NCBI RefSeq assembly: GCF_017591425.1
Contig: NW_024467083.1
Location: forward strand, 15,429,001 to 15,493,000
DNA from: Ochotona curzoniae
Lineage: Eukaryota; Chordata; Mammalia; Lagomorpha; Ochotonidae
Direction: 5' to 3'
DNA: 64,000 bases
The position numbers were made by a program, and so were the translations under genes. Below, piece after piece: positions 31,506-43,400 of this stretch (position 1 is its first letter; the number at the start of each line of letters is the position of its first letter). Under the pieces are notes generated by a model. It did no database searches and was not told the origin of the DNA. It saw nothing but the letters and a program-made list of their open reading frames with translations.

Positions 31506-33319
31506 TTATCTGTGGATTTCTACCCTAGTAGTCCATATCAGTGCTTATCAAAGTGATCAACATATAATACATTATTACTAAACTTCAACTTCATTTTATT
31601 CATTAGAGCCCTGTAATTTGGAGAGAAAAAAAATGAAGAGAAAGAAGACATAAGCCTCTACTGCCATATTTCCTTCTTTTTACTGTTTTGAACATTTCTA
31701 CATCTCTGTAATGCCATTTTCTTTGCCTGGATTGAAACTTGTTCTTTGCTCATCAATTCAACTTTTATCAGTTCCTCAGAGTTACCACACATTTTGTAAC
31801 TTCTCTAAGTTTTCCTGGATTAGGCCATCATAGGTCATCGATTCGTGTCTTTAAGCAGAAACTCCTGTAGTGATTGAAGACTGAGTGCATTCCATAAACT
31901 CCAATACTCATTAATTCTCCTCTTGTTGCCTAGAAGTTTCATCTACAATATTCATTTGGCTCTCAACCTTCACTTGTCAAGTTGAATACATTTTCAAATG
32001 CAAGTACTATATTTCCACATTTAAGCTTATGATAAATAAAGTTGCTTTATAGCCAAAATGGAAAACAGGAGTTACTTTTATGAAGATGTTTATTGCAAAT
32101 GCCATATTTTAGATACCTTCTATGAGATGTTTCCTTAGTTGTTGTATGATCAAATATATACTATGATTTAATATATATTCAGTAGACAAAAGAGTTGACA
32201 ATTCTGTCAGGCTCTCAACTGTTCTGAACCTTGTAGTGTCTAAGATACGACTTTAAAATACTGGTAAAGATGGCTGTAATGTGTAGCTCTTCAAGATAAA
32301 TAGCTATTAGAGTACCTCATATGCATCTTAACTGATTTAATCATTTCTCTATCTCTGATTTGTTCTTATAAGAATTCAAATCTTCAGTTTGTATTTCCTT
32401 TGTACCATAGTCTGACAACTTGGTAAGCAATTATTGTGTGCCAAATAATCCTGGAGTGTCAAATAATATTTCCATAATATATATAAATTCAGATTTCAAA
32501 CCGAGCTTCAAATACATGCATTCAGAACAGGAAAAAAGAGAAATAATTGAATGGCATGAGTACTTCACTTTCATTCTCCTCCCTGATTATTTACCCAGAG
32601 TGACCACCAGATGGAAATCTGGGCAATACCTTTTTCAGTAGAGTTCACTTCCCATGGTCCTCTTTTATTGTATTCTCCTTTAAATAATAAACATAAAATG
32701 TAATATTCCTAAACACAATGTGATTATGTTATCTGATCCCCAATCAACAAAGAAAAAAATCTCTCCTTCAAAGCTAAAGGGAAAATCTTGCTGTACTAGA
32801 CTTACTGAAAAATGATACATAGGTTTCCCAGTTGGCACTTCAAAGGAATGTTCAAGAGCAAGTTGTCCCATGTTCACCTTTTCCCTGACAGCTGAGTCTA
32901 GACAGCTTCCCCACTTGAGATGCCACTTTACGGCATGGCACTCCACTCCATACTGAAAAAAACTTGACTCTCATTGAAGATGTTTTATTTAGAGGGTTCT
33001 CTATTTATAAGTGATGATATCGAACATCTTCATCAATGCAATAATTTTAAGCTTTTTTAAAAGTATTCTATATACAGATATACAATGAAAATTTTCTAAA
33101 AACCACAAAAAGCAGTAATATGCAGGTCATATTTACAGGAATACTTAAGGACCTGGCAGATAAAGAACTGCATGAATAATATTCAACTGAAACCAGCATC
33201 GAAGGAAAGCAAGCCTGGGGAGGGCTAGAGAAATAAAATAGCAGGGTTCCTCAAGTCCAACATCTTATACAAAGGCGGAGGGATTGATCCAGTGTTGTTA
33301 AGTAATCTGACTTTCATTT
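31506..33319. other. Unique stretch, no gene seen
   Basis: There are no recognised transposons for 1.8 kb. Frames at 32420-32641 (+) and 32680-32946 (-) have no recognisable family. Minus-strand AATAAA-like signals occur (for example near 32985), but with no other mark of a transcript end. Confidence 0.45.
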
Positions 33320-33650
33320 TTCCAAGAGTTGCTAAAAATTTTCCCACAGTTTCTACATTTAAGGATTCAACCAATTACAAATGGGAAATATTTAGAAAAA
33401 AAGTTATGCTTGTATTAAATATATGCAGATTTATTTTGTCATAACTCTAAATCATACAGTATAAAACAATTTAAATACCCTGTACACTGCAGCAGGTATA
33501 AATAATATAGAGATTACTTAAAGTATGCATGGATGATGTTCAACTTCTAAACTATCTTATAAAAGTGACTTGAGCATCTGCAGATTTTGGCATCCAAGGG
33601 GGGTGGTCCCTGAAACAAGTCTCCTGGGGACTCCCAGAGTCAATTTTATA
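33320..33650 (+). mobile_element. Tigger-type DNA transposon fossil
   Basis: AAGGATTCAACCAATTAC, CATACAGTATAAAACAATTT, GAGATTACTTAAAGTATGC and GACTTGAGCATCTGCAGATT (with GGCATCCAAGG) follow in the order of short Tigger3/4-like elements. These are ancient cut-and-paste transposons of the pogo/Tigger group. No transposase sequence is present; it is a non-autonomous relic. Confidence 0.75.
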
Positions 33651-34308
33651 TAAAAGGTTGACAAAATTTTTTTAGATGCTAGAAGTTCTCAATGTTAAGA
33701 CCACAAACAAGATTCTCAGATCTGACTTATTCCAATGCAGGTTTGCAAAATCTGCAGTATTACATGCCATTATCACACATAAGTAGCTTTTTAAAAGTTA
33801 GAATGTGAGTGTCAGAATCAATTCAGTGTTTAATTTTCTCTCAATGTCATTATCAGTTTTTCTTACCATATGACAAAATAGCATTTTGCTGAATCACAGA
33901 AAACCCAACTTTTAGTTGAGAGGAAAGTAATATTTTCTGACGTACTCATACAAGGAATCCAAATGGATGTGAAGTTTGTTCTTGCAGTCCTTTATTTACT
34001 TTGATTACTTGGAAATGTTTTTAGTCACCTGTCTATCAGGCATTAAAAATAAATTCAATAGTTCTTACACATGCAAGACATATTTGATTTATTCCTCATG
34101 GGATCACAGTTCTAGATTGCCATCACATACACCTGTAAACACAGCATGATGTTGCTCTTACCAAAACCAAAAAAGAATCACTTGGCTTCAAAATCAAGCC
34201 TTCCAAATGAATCAGAAAAAATTCATCATAGGATATATCCCTGAGAGAATGCCCAAGTATATAGCATCATAGATGTTTGCAGGTATCACCTGAGTTTAAA
34301 ATATGAAC

Positions 34309-34443
34309 TTGAACTATGGTTATGCAACAAGGTGGAGGAATCCACCATGGGAGGAGGGGTATGAGAGGGGTGGGGGGAATCCCCAGCGCCTATAAAACTG
34401 TACTACATAATACAATGTAAGCAACAATAAAAAATAAATAAAT
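34309..34443 (+). mobile_element. Short L1 3' tail with exact 11-bp TSD
   Basis: A severely 5'-truncated L1: GGTGGAGGAATCCACCATGG, then CCCCAGCGCCTATAAAAC and AATAAAAAATAAATAAATA. It is flanked by AAAATATGAAC at 34298-34308 and 34444-34454. The insert is only about 135 bp. Confidence 0.88.
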
Positions 34444-34454
34444 AAAATATGAAC

Positions 34455-36509
34455 CATCCAAGGTTATGGCTTAGATGTTGAAGCTTTCACATGATGATTC
34501 TTTACATACCAAACCTATTTCTACACTTCCATAATCATTCGTGGAGGGCAGAAACAGTCAGAAGGCAACAAATACAAGAGGGCAAACAGTGCTTCTTAGG
34601 TCTGCAAAGGCTGTAATGCTCAGTAAAACAGAATGACTTTTCCAGACAAATTTAACATGCAATGAGTAGTTCGATGCCAGATATATGCTTCAGTTTTGTA
34701 GGATCGGTTGTTCTGATGTACAAAGTATAAAACTACCTGCAAAATTCAATTAAAGCTATCACTTAATATTATCTAGTCACTTAAAGTGACTACTGGATAT
34801 TAAATATAAATGCTAGAATCTGTGTAGATATGAGAATCTTCTCTTATAAATTAAGAACGGACTTTCTCCTAAATGCAGCACAAAAGATACAGTATTAAAA
34901 CAGGTTGAAAAATGCAATCAGTGGCCATAAATGCATACTCTTAAAAATAATGCAGCAGAAATGACCAAGTATGCTTACTGGAAGTACAGTGGGATTAACT
35001 GACAATAACTGATGCTGAATTTGAGACAGTAGTTATTTCTTTTAATATCAAAGTCACAAGAAGAATGTTGTACACATCCATACCCAGTAGCTTTACAAGC
35101 AACAATTATCATCAATATTTGGGAGCAGATATATCAAAGAAATAAGTACTTAATTAATGTTCTATTTTATACCTCTTTTATTTTTAGAAGACTTTCAAAT
35201 TAGTATTTATAGTTTATATGCAAGAGTGATTTGAATGAATGCCTGAATTTTAATTACCAAGCTCAGAGTTCTATGTTCTACATTTTTAATCTGCAGAGAC
35301 GTATGCTGGTGTGTTGCAAAGATACAAGCTAATCCTCACAGTTGGATTTCTACGTATCATTCAAAGATCATGAAATTAATGAGGTCAACTTTAAAGGGAC
35401 AAAATTTTCTTGTACTGGGCTCATTTTAGCAAAAGGAACTCATTTTCATGTAGTGCTAAAACATTTTTATTAAAGCTATCTTAATATATGACACTGGTCC
35501 TAAGCCAGGGAAATATTCTCTCTCTCTTCATTTCTCTCTCTATCTCTCTCTCAATTCTCTCCTCTCTCAATATACTGAGATGTAGGATCTGATTTATTTA
35601 TAATTTGCTTTCAATTTCTTTTCTATTACAACACTCAAATTCAAAGGTTGTTTGGAGATTTACTGCAAGTTTTGAATATACATACACCCCTTATTTCTTT
35701 CTAAATTTTGTTTCTGATTTAAGAAGCTGGTCTCAGACATTCAGCTTTTCACATACTCACATGAATAGCAAACATACTATTAGTTCTAACTTAGTAGCAA
35801 AAGATACAAAGTTTACATTTATATTCATTAATTTATATCAGATTTTTTTCAGTTCTTGAAATGGTCTGTTGAAATGGTTAGTAATTAAGGAGTCATTTGA
35901 AACATAAATACACACATTTGTAACAATTTTTTGCTATCACTATTATTAATAATAAAATGCATCATGAAAACTATGGCCCATCACTGACCTTAGTGGCTAG
36001 TCTATCATCCTTCTGCTCCTTAAAATAATGAAAAATGTTTTGAAACCTAATATGATTGCAGACACTCAAAAATAAGGTGAAGACACTATTCTTGCTCTAA
36101 GGAAACTTAATCTGATTTTCAGCCACAACACCCACACACATCCACATAAGTTTTAAAAATCATGCATGCATGTGATTAAAAGTAGGAGTTAATGTATTGG
36201 GCTGTATTGTGTGAGACAAAGAGTCATGCCAGGGAGAGAACAATGTTTGTGGAATACTTAGGTTGCATTTCATAGGAAGCAAGTTTTCAGCTGCCTTTTT
36301 CTTTTGAGCAAAATCTCAAAGGGGATGGAATAGAGTGCATGACTGTATTGTGGTATTAGCTGTAGTAGAATGGAGCTGGTTCTGTGTTCCAGAAGCACAA
36401 AGAGTGAGATTAAAAGTATTCTAAAAACAATAAAGAGATAATCTGGCTTTTTGAAAATAAGAGTGTGGAATTTATGCAGGTATTAATTAAAATATTAATG
36501 TTAAGATAA
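34455..36509. other. Unique stretch, no gene seen
   Basis: Two kb of A/T-rich sequence with no recognised repeat except a CT-rich run at 35518-35568. Small frames look random. Confidence 0.5.
35518..35568. repeat. CT-rich low-complexity tract
   Basis: Repeated CTCTCT blocks broken by TTCATT, TAT and AAT. Confidence 0.85.
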
Positions 36510-36870
36510 ATTCAGACTGACCTGTGGCACAGAGTTGACTCCCTGTTCATGCACAGCATGAGCACATCCCATATTAGACCAAGTCTCATTTAAGTACTGG
36601 CTACTCGGTTTCCAATGCAGCTATGTGCACTCTGGTAGGCAGCAAGTAAGGGCTGAGGTGTTTGGATTCCTGTCACCCAGGGTAGAGACTCAGAATGACT
36701 TATGGGGTTATGGCCTCCTACTTTGGTCTGGTCCATGCACATCTGCTGCCATTATTGGCATTTGAGAAGTGAACCAGTCAATGTTCATTTTCTCTCTCTC
36801 TGACTTTCACACAAGTTCTCCCTCTGCGCCTTTCTCAACCTCTCTGCCTTTCAAGTAAAAAACAAAACAA
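36510..36870 (+). mobile_element. C-SINE, old full-length copy
   Basis: The head GACCTGTGGCACAGAGTTG, the CCATATTAGACC box, GGCATTTGAGAAGTGAACC and the pyrimidine segment are recognisable. It has about 15 extra bases between CTCTCTCTGAC and the tail. The tail has become AAACAAAACAAAAC. Confidence 0.72.
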
Positions 36871-37934
36871 AACAAAAAAATAGTAAAACTAAAATGAAAA
36901 CAACATATACGCACTTGAGTCATATTATTTGCAATCATCAACATCCAAAGCCTGTTGTTATCAAGTGAATAGAGCACTATTTTAAATTTTAATGTTCTAG
37001 AAATGTGGATGACACAATTTCCTAATTTCTTATCCAGTGTGGGTTTTTTTAAGTCCTTCAAAATTTTAAAAATCAACAATAATGAAAAAAAAAATAGAGG
37101 CCATAATACGACTCTAAATCTCCGAGCCAGAAATCATCATCACAATTTCAGTAATCTCTTAGTGGTTGTTTATTCATAGAAGATTACAGGCTTGGGAAAA
37201 TAAAGTTGAATGACACAAAACATATTATAAAAGTTCCTATGTGACTTGATTCTTTTCTGGATACAGCTATGAATGCTTCAAATTTTGGAAGAATTAAATT
37301 ACATCACACCTACTGTTTGCTAATATAGATATGAAATTTACTCTTTGAAATTAAGCAGTAAAAGGAAACATGTAAAGATAAAATATAATTTACATAAATG
37401 TTTCTTTAATTAAGAAATATAAATTCCAAAAATAGGTCACTAAGAATGCTTAAAAATTTGATTTTCTATTTTAGCTACATCTTTCAAATTACATAAACAT
37501 ACAGTTAATAATAACAAATGGATAGTCTCAGACTTTCCCCACCTCCTTTAATACATCTTTCAGTACTATTATCAATTCTCCATTGTTTATTTCATAGTAT
37601 TTACATTCTGTCACTTTTTTGTTATAATTTTATTTATGAATAAAGTCACGGCTTCATTTTTCACATTGTTTCTCTGATTTTCAAGTCTATTTTGATTTGT
37701 CTTCTGGCAGTCAATATCCAGTTAAAAGTTTTTTCTATATTTTTCTGTCATTACACTTCCTGAGTTCTTTTCTGTGTGAGGAACTCTGCCCATTTGCTTT
37801 TGTATTTAATAGAAAACTGGATTCCATAGAAAATCTTAAGCTTTAGTATATTTCCCGCAAATATTTTAATATCACTTCTTTTGCCCTCTGGATTTAATTA
37901 CTGTGATACCAATTTGGGGACATTTTGGATGTCT
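36871..37934. other. A/T-rich stretch, no gene seen
   Basis: Possibly an old L1 or L2 remnant between 37430 and 37930 (T-rich plus strand). It could not be aligned with confidence. Confidence 0.35.
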
Positions 37935-38250
37935 TTTTAAATTATTTTTATAAGAAAAGCAGATTTACTGATAGAAGGAGGGAAAGAAGGATCTTCTGTC
38001 TGCTGATTTACTCCCCGAATATCTGCAATGGACAGAGCTGAGCTGATGTGAAGCCAGGAGCCAGGAGATTCTCCCAGGTCCCCCACGCAGGTGCAGGGTC
38101 CCAAGGTTTTGGTCCACCCTTGACTGCTTTCCTAGGCCACAAGCAGAAAACTGGATGGGAAGTAGAGCAGCAGGGACACAAATTAGCACTCAGGGGATCC
38201 CAGCAATTGCAAGGCAGAGGATTAGCCAGTTGAGCCACTGAACCTGGCCC
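37935..38250 (-). mobile_element. C-SINE, near full length
   Basis: Tail TTATTTTTATAAG, GATCTTCTGTCTGCTGATTT, AGCCAGGAGCCAGGAG, CACGCAGGTGCAGGGTCCC, CTTTCCTAGGCCACAAGC and the head GTTGAGCCACTGAACCTGGC are present. An imperfect repeat ATTTGAACTTTAAC occurs twice just to the right (38255-38285). Confidence 0.85.
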
Positions 38251-40769
38251 AAATATTTGAACTTTAACATTTGAACTTTAACTTGTTTTATTACTGATGG
38301 TTTATATGATTTCTTCCTTAAATGTTGCAATTCAGAAATCCTCAAAAGATTAGCATAGGTAATTATGTATTATTTTTTCCTAGGACAATAAGTATTTTTT
38401 TGAACTACAAAAAAGTTGGTTTTGTTTTCAGGGATCTTTTCCACATATAGAGTTAAATGTGCTGTTCTTTTTTTTTTATTATTATTGCTCTTTGAGAACA
38501 CTAAATAGGTTCTATTTCTATAGTCTATCACCTTATTGATTACTGATGTTATATATTGACTTCTTTTCATACTTTTGTATATTTCCCACTTAAACCATGA
38601 TATATGTATGATATTGTATTCTCAATTTATAACATGAATTCATTTCAGATTTGTTTCATTTTTTCTCTGAGGAGTAACAGCTTGTTCTTAGCTTCCTTTG
38701 ACTTCCTTTATTCTATTCAGACCCTTATAGCTACTTTAATGTATTTATATTTCTTTCAATATGAGAGTGGAGAGTTAATTATTTTTACACGTTTACTTAG
38801 CTTATGTCAACTGCCATTTGTTTATGTGTATTTTCTCTTATTTTCAACACACAGTTAATGTGTGGATTTCTATCTGACTCTCACCTCAGTTTGAAGCAAA
38901 TGGCCATTTTCTACCAATAAAGTGCAGTGCAGTCAATTGAGGAGAGGGAGTTATAGAGCAATTTAGAGCCTGCACTAAAATGTGCATTCTCAAAGACTAT
39001 CTTAGCAAATCTGTTTTTCTGCTTTTCCTGAGTTCATGACTCCCCTTAGTGTTCACATGGTTATTGCGACTCACCGAGAACCTGCTCCCATCGAGAGCTC
39101 CCTGTGCTGCTTTCTGCTTGCCCTGCTTCACCTCTGGCACTCGCCCCCGCGTGGGCGGTGAGACTCCAAGTCAACAGAAGCAGTGAGCATCAATTGGGTG
39201 TCTACTTCAGTGTCACCTCCCCTGCCATTCGATGTCATTAAACTTACATTCACCAGGCATGTTCTGCACTTTTCTAAGACACTAGACCCCCCTGGATCTT
39301 GTTACCTTTACCTGCGAATCACCAGATGGGCTCTTTTGGACTGTAACATTTATCTGAAAATTCCCGTACCTATCAATGTAAGCTCTCAGCAACCTGCTCC
39401 ATTTTGGTCCAAATGTCAGTGTTCGGTGGATGTGTAAATAGTTTGCAATTTGATAGTATATCTATTTTTTTTTCTTTTAGCTGCAAGATTTTTTATTCTC
39501 TCATTTTAAGTGGTTTGTCAAGACTTTGATGCATTCAAGGAAGGATAAAACTGCCTCAGTCCTTTCATCTTAAAACTGAAGTCCATGACCACCAAATTAA
39601 AGAAAACGCGTTTAGCACTTTAATCGTTATACAGACAGACACTGCATTATGTTGATTTGACAAAAAGCATAATTAATTAATTAATAACAATTTTAAAAAA
39701 TGTCCCTGCTTGAAACTGAGACCTTCAGGATGTGTAGAGAGAAACGAAAAGAAAAATTGGCCTGGATGTGCAGAGAAAAAATTCTTTTGGCCTCATTGAA
39801 AAGTAAGAGAATTTCAAATGGGCTATCTCTACAGTGATACCTGTGAACATTTAAAGTCATGAACCCTCTCATCCCTTTGATTTTAAATGCCTGCCCTAAC
39901 ACTATCTTTTTCTTCCTATGAGCAGAAAAAAGTTTCTGCCTGAAAGATTTGATCCCTTACAAGCGATCTTCTGCCTCACTCTGTCCCACAGTGAAGTCAA
40001 AATGACAAATTTGTGACATCATAATAATTTTTTTTCACCAAGAACAAACTGTGAAGCCATTAACACAGGATGGTGACTTCACTGCAGGACCAAACAGAGC
40101 AGCTGGCTAGAGAGGAAAGAGGGAGCATTCTTATTCAAACACACATATTTCTTCAATAATAACCAGGGAAATGCAGAAAATTACTGTCAAAGTAAATTGC
40201 ATTTTCTACAAATGCCATCTCCTTTCAAGGCTGCCCCGTATGATCATCCTTCTTTATTTAGTGGTGTTGCCCTTTTCTCCTTAGAGACCTTTAGCAAAGT
40301 CTCATTTTATATTTCATGTATCATTAAAATGACTTAAATGAGTAGGAATCTGGCATACCTGACATTTATTTTTAATTATTTACATAAATAGTTGTTCTTA
40401 TCATACGCTACTGCAGCTATGAAAAGCATGTTTAACCAAGTGGATGCAGTGCTCACGTTAGTATAAAGCACTGAATAGCTAATACCTACTCAGTGATTAC
40501 TTCAGCAGACCAAAAAGTGCATGTTTGGATTTTCAAGAAATATTTTGATGTGGTAAAGATGTTCCAACAAAAATTGTTCATGTGTCTTTTCAGAACTGTG
40601 AAACACATGGTGTGAATAAAGAATAATTTTTGTTCTCTAAATTTCACAAGCTTAATATATAAATATCTACACATGCAAAAATGTATGTAATAAGTCAAAC
40701 AATAGCACAAGAAAATAGGAATGATAACAACTAGACAGTATAGACCACATCTGGGAAGAGTTTAGCGTA
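38251..40769. other. Mostly unique stretch with a CpG-bearing patch
   Basis: 2.5 kb has no C-SINE or recognisable L1. Bases about 39065-39175 hold several CpG sites in an otherwise CpG-poor window. The frame 39183-39437 (84 codons) shows no known domain. I see no exon I would defend. Confidence 0.45.
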
Positions 40770-40990
40770 GAAGCAAGGGAAGCTGTGAGTATAGGCTTTG
40801 GAGTTGGACAGCGCAAGTCTCAACTCTCAACACTGAAGTTTAACTAGTATGTGATCTCACTTCTCAAAGTTTTGTTTGGCCTCGGTAATAAAGCACATAA
40901 AAATTGATACCTGTGTCATAGGGTGGCAGTGAAATTTAAATGGATTACATATGCAAAGCATGTAGCGGCCCATGACAAAATGTAGACTTC
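40770..40990 (+). repeat. MIR, nearly complete
   Basis: TATAGGCTTTGGAGTTGGAC, TATGTGATCTCACTTCTC, CTGTGTCATAGGGTGGCAG and AAATGGATTACATATGCAAAG follow the MIR consensus order, including the core. MIR is an ancient SINE shared by all mammals. MIRs are sometimes kept as enhancers, but nothing here shows that. Confidence 0.85.
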
Positions 40991-41049
40991 AATAAACAGA
41001 AAAACAAAAGAGGAGCTGCAATATTTAGCTGTTGCTAAAGAAATTACAT

Positions 41050-41321
41050 TTCACATGCCCAGTGAGATGGCTCAATGGCTAAAACGCTCCCTTTGCACAC
41101 ATGGGAATGCCATATGGGCACTGGTACATGTTTCAGCTGTTCCACTTCCCTTCCAGCTCCCTGTTTATGCCCTGGGAAAGCAGTCTTATATGGTCCAAAG
41201 CCGTGAGACCCTGCACCCACGTGGGAGACCAGGAGAAGCTCCTGGCTCCTGGCTTTGGATTGGATTAGCTCTAGCTATTGAAGCCCCTTGTGACGTGAAT
41301 CAATGGATGCAAGATCTTTTT
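41050..41321 (+). mobile_element. C-SINE (outer copy), left part
   Basis: Head GAGATGGCTCAATGGCTAAAA, GCCATATGGGCACTGG, TCCACTTCCCTTCCAGCTCC and CACGTGGGAGACCAGG run up to ATGGATGCAAGATCTTT, where a reversed SINE interrupts. The remainder is at 41657-41728. Confidence 0.9.
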
Positions 41322-41656
41322 TTTTTTTTTAAGATGTATTTATTTTCATTGGAAAGTCAGATATACAGAGAGGAGGAGAGACAGAGAGGAAGATCTTCCG
41401 TCTGATGATTCACTCACCAAGTGAGCCACAACGGCTGATGCTATGCCGATCCGAAGCCAGGATCCAGGAACTTCTCCCAGGTCTCCGACATGGATGCAGA
41501 GTCCCAAGGATTTGGGCCATTCTCAACTGCTTTCCCAGGCCACAAGCAGAGAGCTGGATGGGAAGTGGAGCTGCTGGGATTAGAACTGGTGCCCATATGG
41601 GATCCCTGTGCGTTCAGGGAGAGGACGTTAGCCACTAGGCCACTGTGCCGGGCCCG
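41322..41656 (-). mobile_element. C-SINE inserted inside another C-SINE
   Basis: Full length and well preserved, with head CCACTAGGCCACTGTGCCGGGCCCG. Its target duplication is AAGATCTTTTT (41311-41321) and AATATCTTTTT (41657-41667), one mismatch. The 116-codon plus frame at 41055-41405 merely runs through the two SINEs. Confidence 0.95.
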
Positions 41657-41728
41657 AATATCTTTTTCTATTTCCTTCTCTCTGTAAATCTGCCTTTCCA
41701 ATAAAGATAAAAATATCTTAAAAAAATC
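41657..41728 (+). mobile_element. C-SINE (outer copy), right part
   Basis: The pyrimidine segment CTCTCTGTAAATCTGCC and the AATAAAGATAAAAATATC tail complete the outer element. Confidence 0.9.
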
Positions 41729-41904
41729 CCACTTCACAATGTTAGCTGAAAATCATATTTAGAAGTCTTTCGTCTAGGAAGAGGAAACTTTTTTGAGAAT
41801 TCAAATGAGAGCAATTGAAGGGATATACATAAAATGTTGAAAACGATTACATTCATCTATTGGAAGATAGTATTCTATAAAAAAGAAAGAGACAGGTTTA
41901 AAGA

Positions 41905-42210
41905 ATTACGTTGGAGATGCCAACGTGGTGGCATGGCAAGCTAGCTCTCTACCTATGCTGCCAGCATCCTGTAGGGAGTGCTGATTCATCTCCTAGCTGC
42001 TCCACTTTTACTCCAACTCCCTGCTACTGACTTGGGAAGGCAGAAGAGGATAGCTGAGTCCTTGGATCCCTGAATCCAGAAGTAGGTTCCTGATTTTTGG
42101 CTTTAGATTGAAAGCTCCAGCTCTTGCAACCATTTGGGGATTGGGCCAGTGGATGGAAGAGCTCTCTGTCTCTCCTCTCCTTTGAAGCAAAAATGAATAG
42201 ATCTTTTAAA
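41905..42210 (+). mobile_element. C-SINE, full length, diverged
   Basis: Head CCAACGTGGTGGCATGGC, CCTAGCTGCTCCACTTTTAC, GACTTGGGAAGGCAG, CATTTGGGGATTGGGCCAG and tail AAAAATGAATAGATC. Confidence 0.82.
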
Positions 42211-42771
42211 AAAAAGCATAGTGGAACTTTTGGAAAATATCAAATTAAGTCACATTTAGTGTGATCATTTGCTTTCTGATTTATTAAACAACCATTGAAA
42301 ACATTCCATAGAACTATAGTCAGAGAGTTTTAATAGTTGACAATATACAATCATAACAAATTATTTGGATAAAGTTTCTGTTATTCTGGAACTTATAGTG
42401 AGCACAAGGAAAAGCATAAATAGTTCCAAACAAGAAAAATGTGAAATAATTCAAGTGTTAGAAATATAAGCTAGCCATACTCAGAAGAAATGAAAGGATA
42501 TGGGGAATGCAGTTTCCTTGCAATGATGGAAGGAAATTCAGAATCTAACTAGAAATAGCAAAACTAGGAAGAAAGATATCAATTTCGAGAAAATTGAAAA
42601 GAAAAAAATTATAAAACTTAGGCATTGATTGAATATGAAAATGCTGAAAATTTAAAAGATACTTTATGACTCTAGATTCCTTAGAACATCCAGGCAAAAA
42701 TTCAGCAGACAAATTCCATGGGATATCGCTGATTATTATCTTCATTTTCTTTCTTTTGTTTTTGTTTCCTT

Positions 42772-43086
42772 TTTTAGATTTACTTACTTTTTATTGGAAA
42801 GTTAGATATAGCAAGAGAGACAGAGAAATATCTTCCGTCCAATGATTCACTCCCTGCCGCAATGGCCAGAGCTGAGTCAATCCAAAGCCAGGAGCCAGGA
42901 ACTTCTTCCAGGTCTCCCATGCAGGTGCAGGGTCCCAAGGCTTTGGGTTCTCCTCCGCTGCTTCCCCAGGCCACAAGCAGGGAGCTGAATGGGAAGTGGG
43001 TCCACTGGAATTACAACTGGCACCCATATGGGATCCCAGCATATGCAAGGCGGGGACTCTAGCTGGTAGGCTACCACACCGGGCCC
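42772..43086 (-). mobile_element. C-SINE, near full length
   Basis: All boxes are present. The segment around CACTCCCTGCCGCAATGG lacks about ten bases of the AAGTGGC stretch. The head reads GGCTACCACACCGGGCCC. The overlapping Lys/Arg-rich minus frame (42791-43198) is an artefact of this SINE plus the adjoining polypyrimidine tract. Confidence 0.9.
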
Positions 43087-43190
43087 TTTTATCTGTTTCT
43101 TTTCTTTCTTGTCTTCTTTCCTTTTTTCTGTCCCTACTCCCTCCCTTTATTCTTCCCTTCCTTTCTCCCTTTCTTTCAGTTTTGCTTTTA
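43087..43190. repeat. Polypyrimidine tract
   Basis: About 100 bases of nearly pure T/C with TTTCTTT and CCCT motifs. It is followed around 43300-43385 by a purine-rich (GA) stretch. Confidence 0.85.
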
Positions 43191-43299
43191 TCCTTCATCC
43201 ATTCTTTTCCTTTTCTATCTCATCCTCTATTTCTTAGAAACTGCTTTCTTAGCAATGCTGATTGAAAATGTGAATGGGTAAAATTTTTAAAGAAGATGC

Positions 43300-43400
43300 T
43301 GCAAAGTAAAAGAAAAGTTAGAGAAAATGAAAAAAAGAGAGAGAGAGAAAAGAGAAGGAAGGAAATAAAGCAAGATGGGAATAAGAAAAGAAGAGGCAAT
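43300..43400. repeat. Polypurine stretch
   Basis: AAAAGAGAGAGAGAGAAAAG and neighbouring GGAAGGAAA. It lies 110 bases from the polypyrimidine tract, so the two form a pairable purine/pyrimidine arrangement. Confidence 0.75.

Noticed and set aside
32650..33060. Possible 3' end of a minus-strand gene (AATAAA on the reverse strand near 32985)
   Set aside because: A single poly(A) hexamer in A/T-rich DNA is expected by chance, and no coding exon was found within reach.
41055..41405. 116-codon frame
   Set aside because: It reads through two nested C-SINEs of opposite orientation and so cannot be a gene.
42791..43198. Lys/Arg/Glu-rich 135-codon minus frame resembling a basic nuclear protein
   Set aside because: The charged part is the polypyrimidine tract read backwards and the rest is a SINE.
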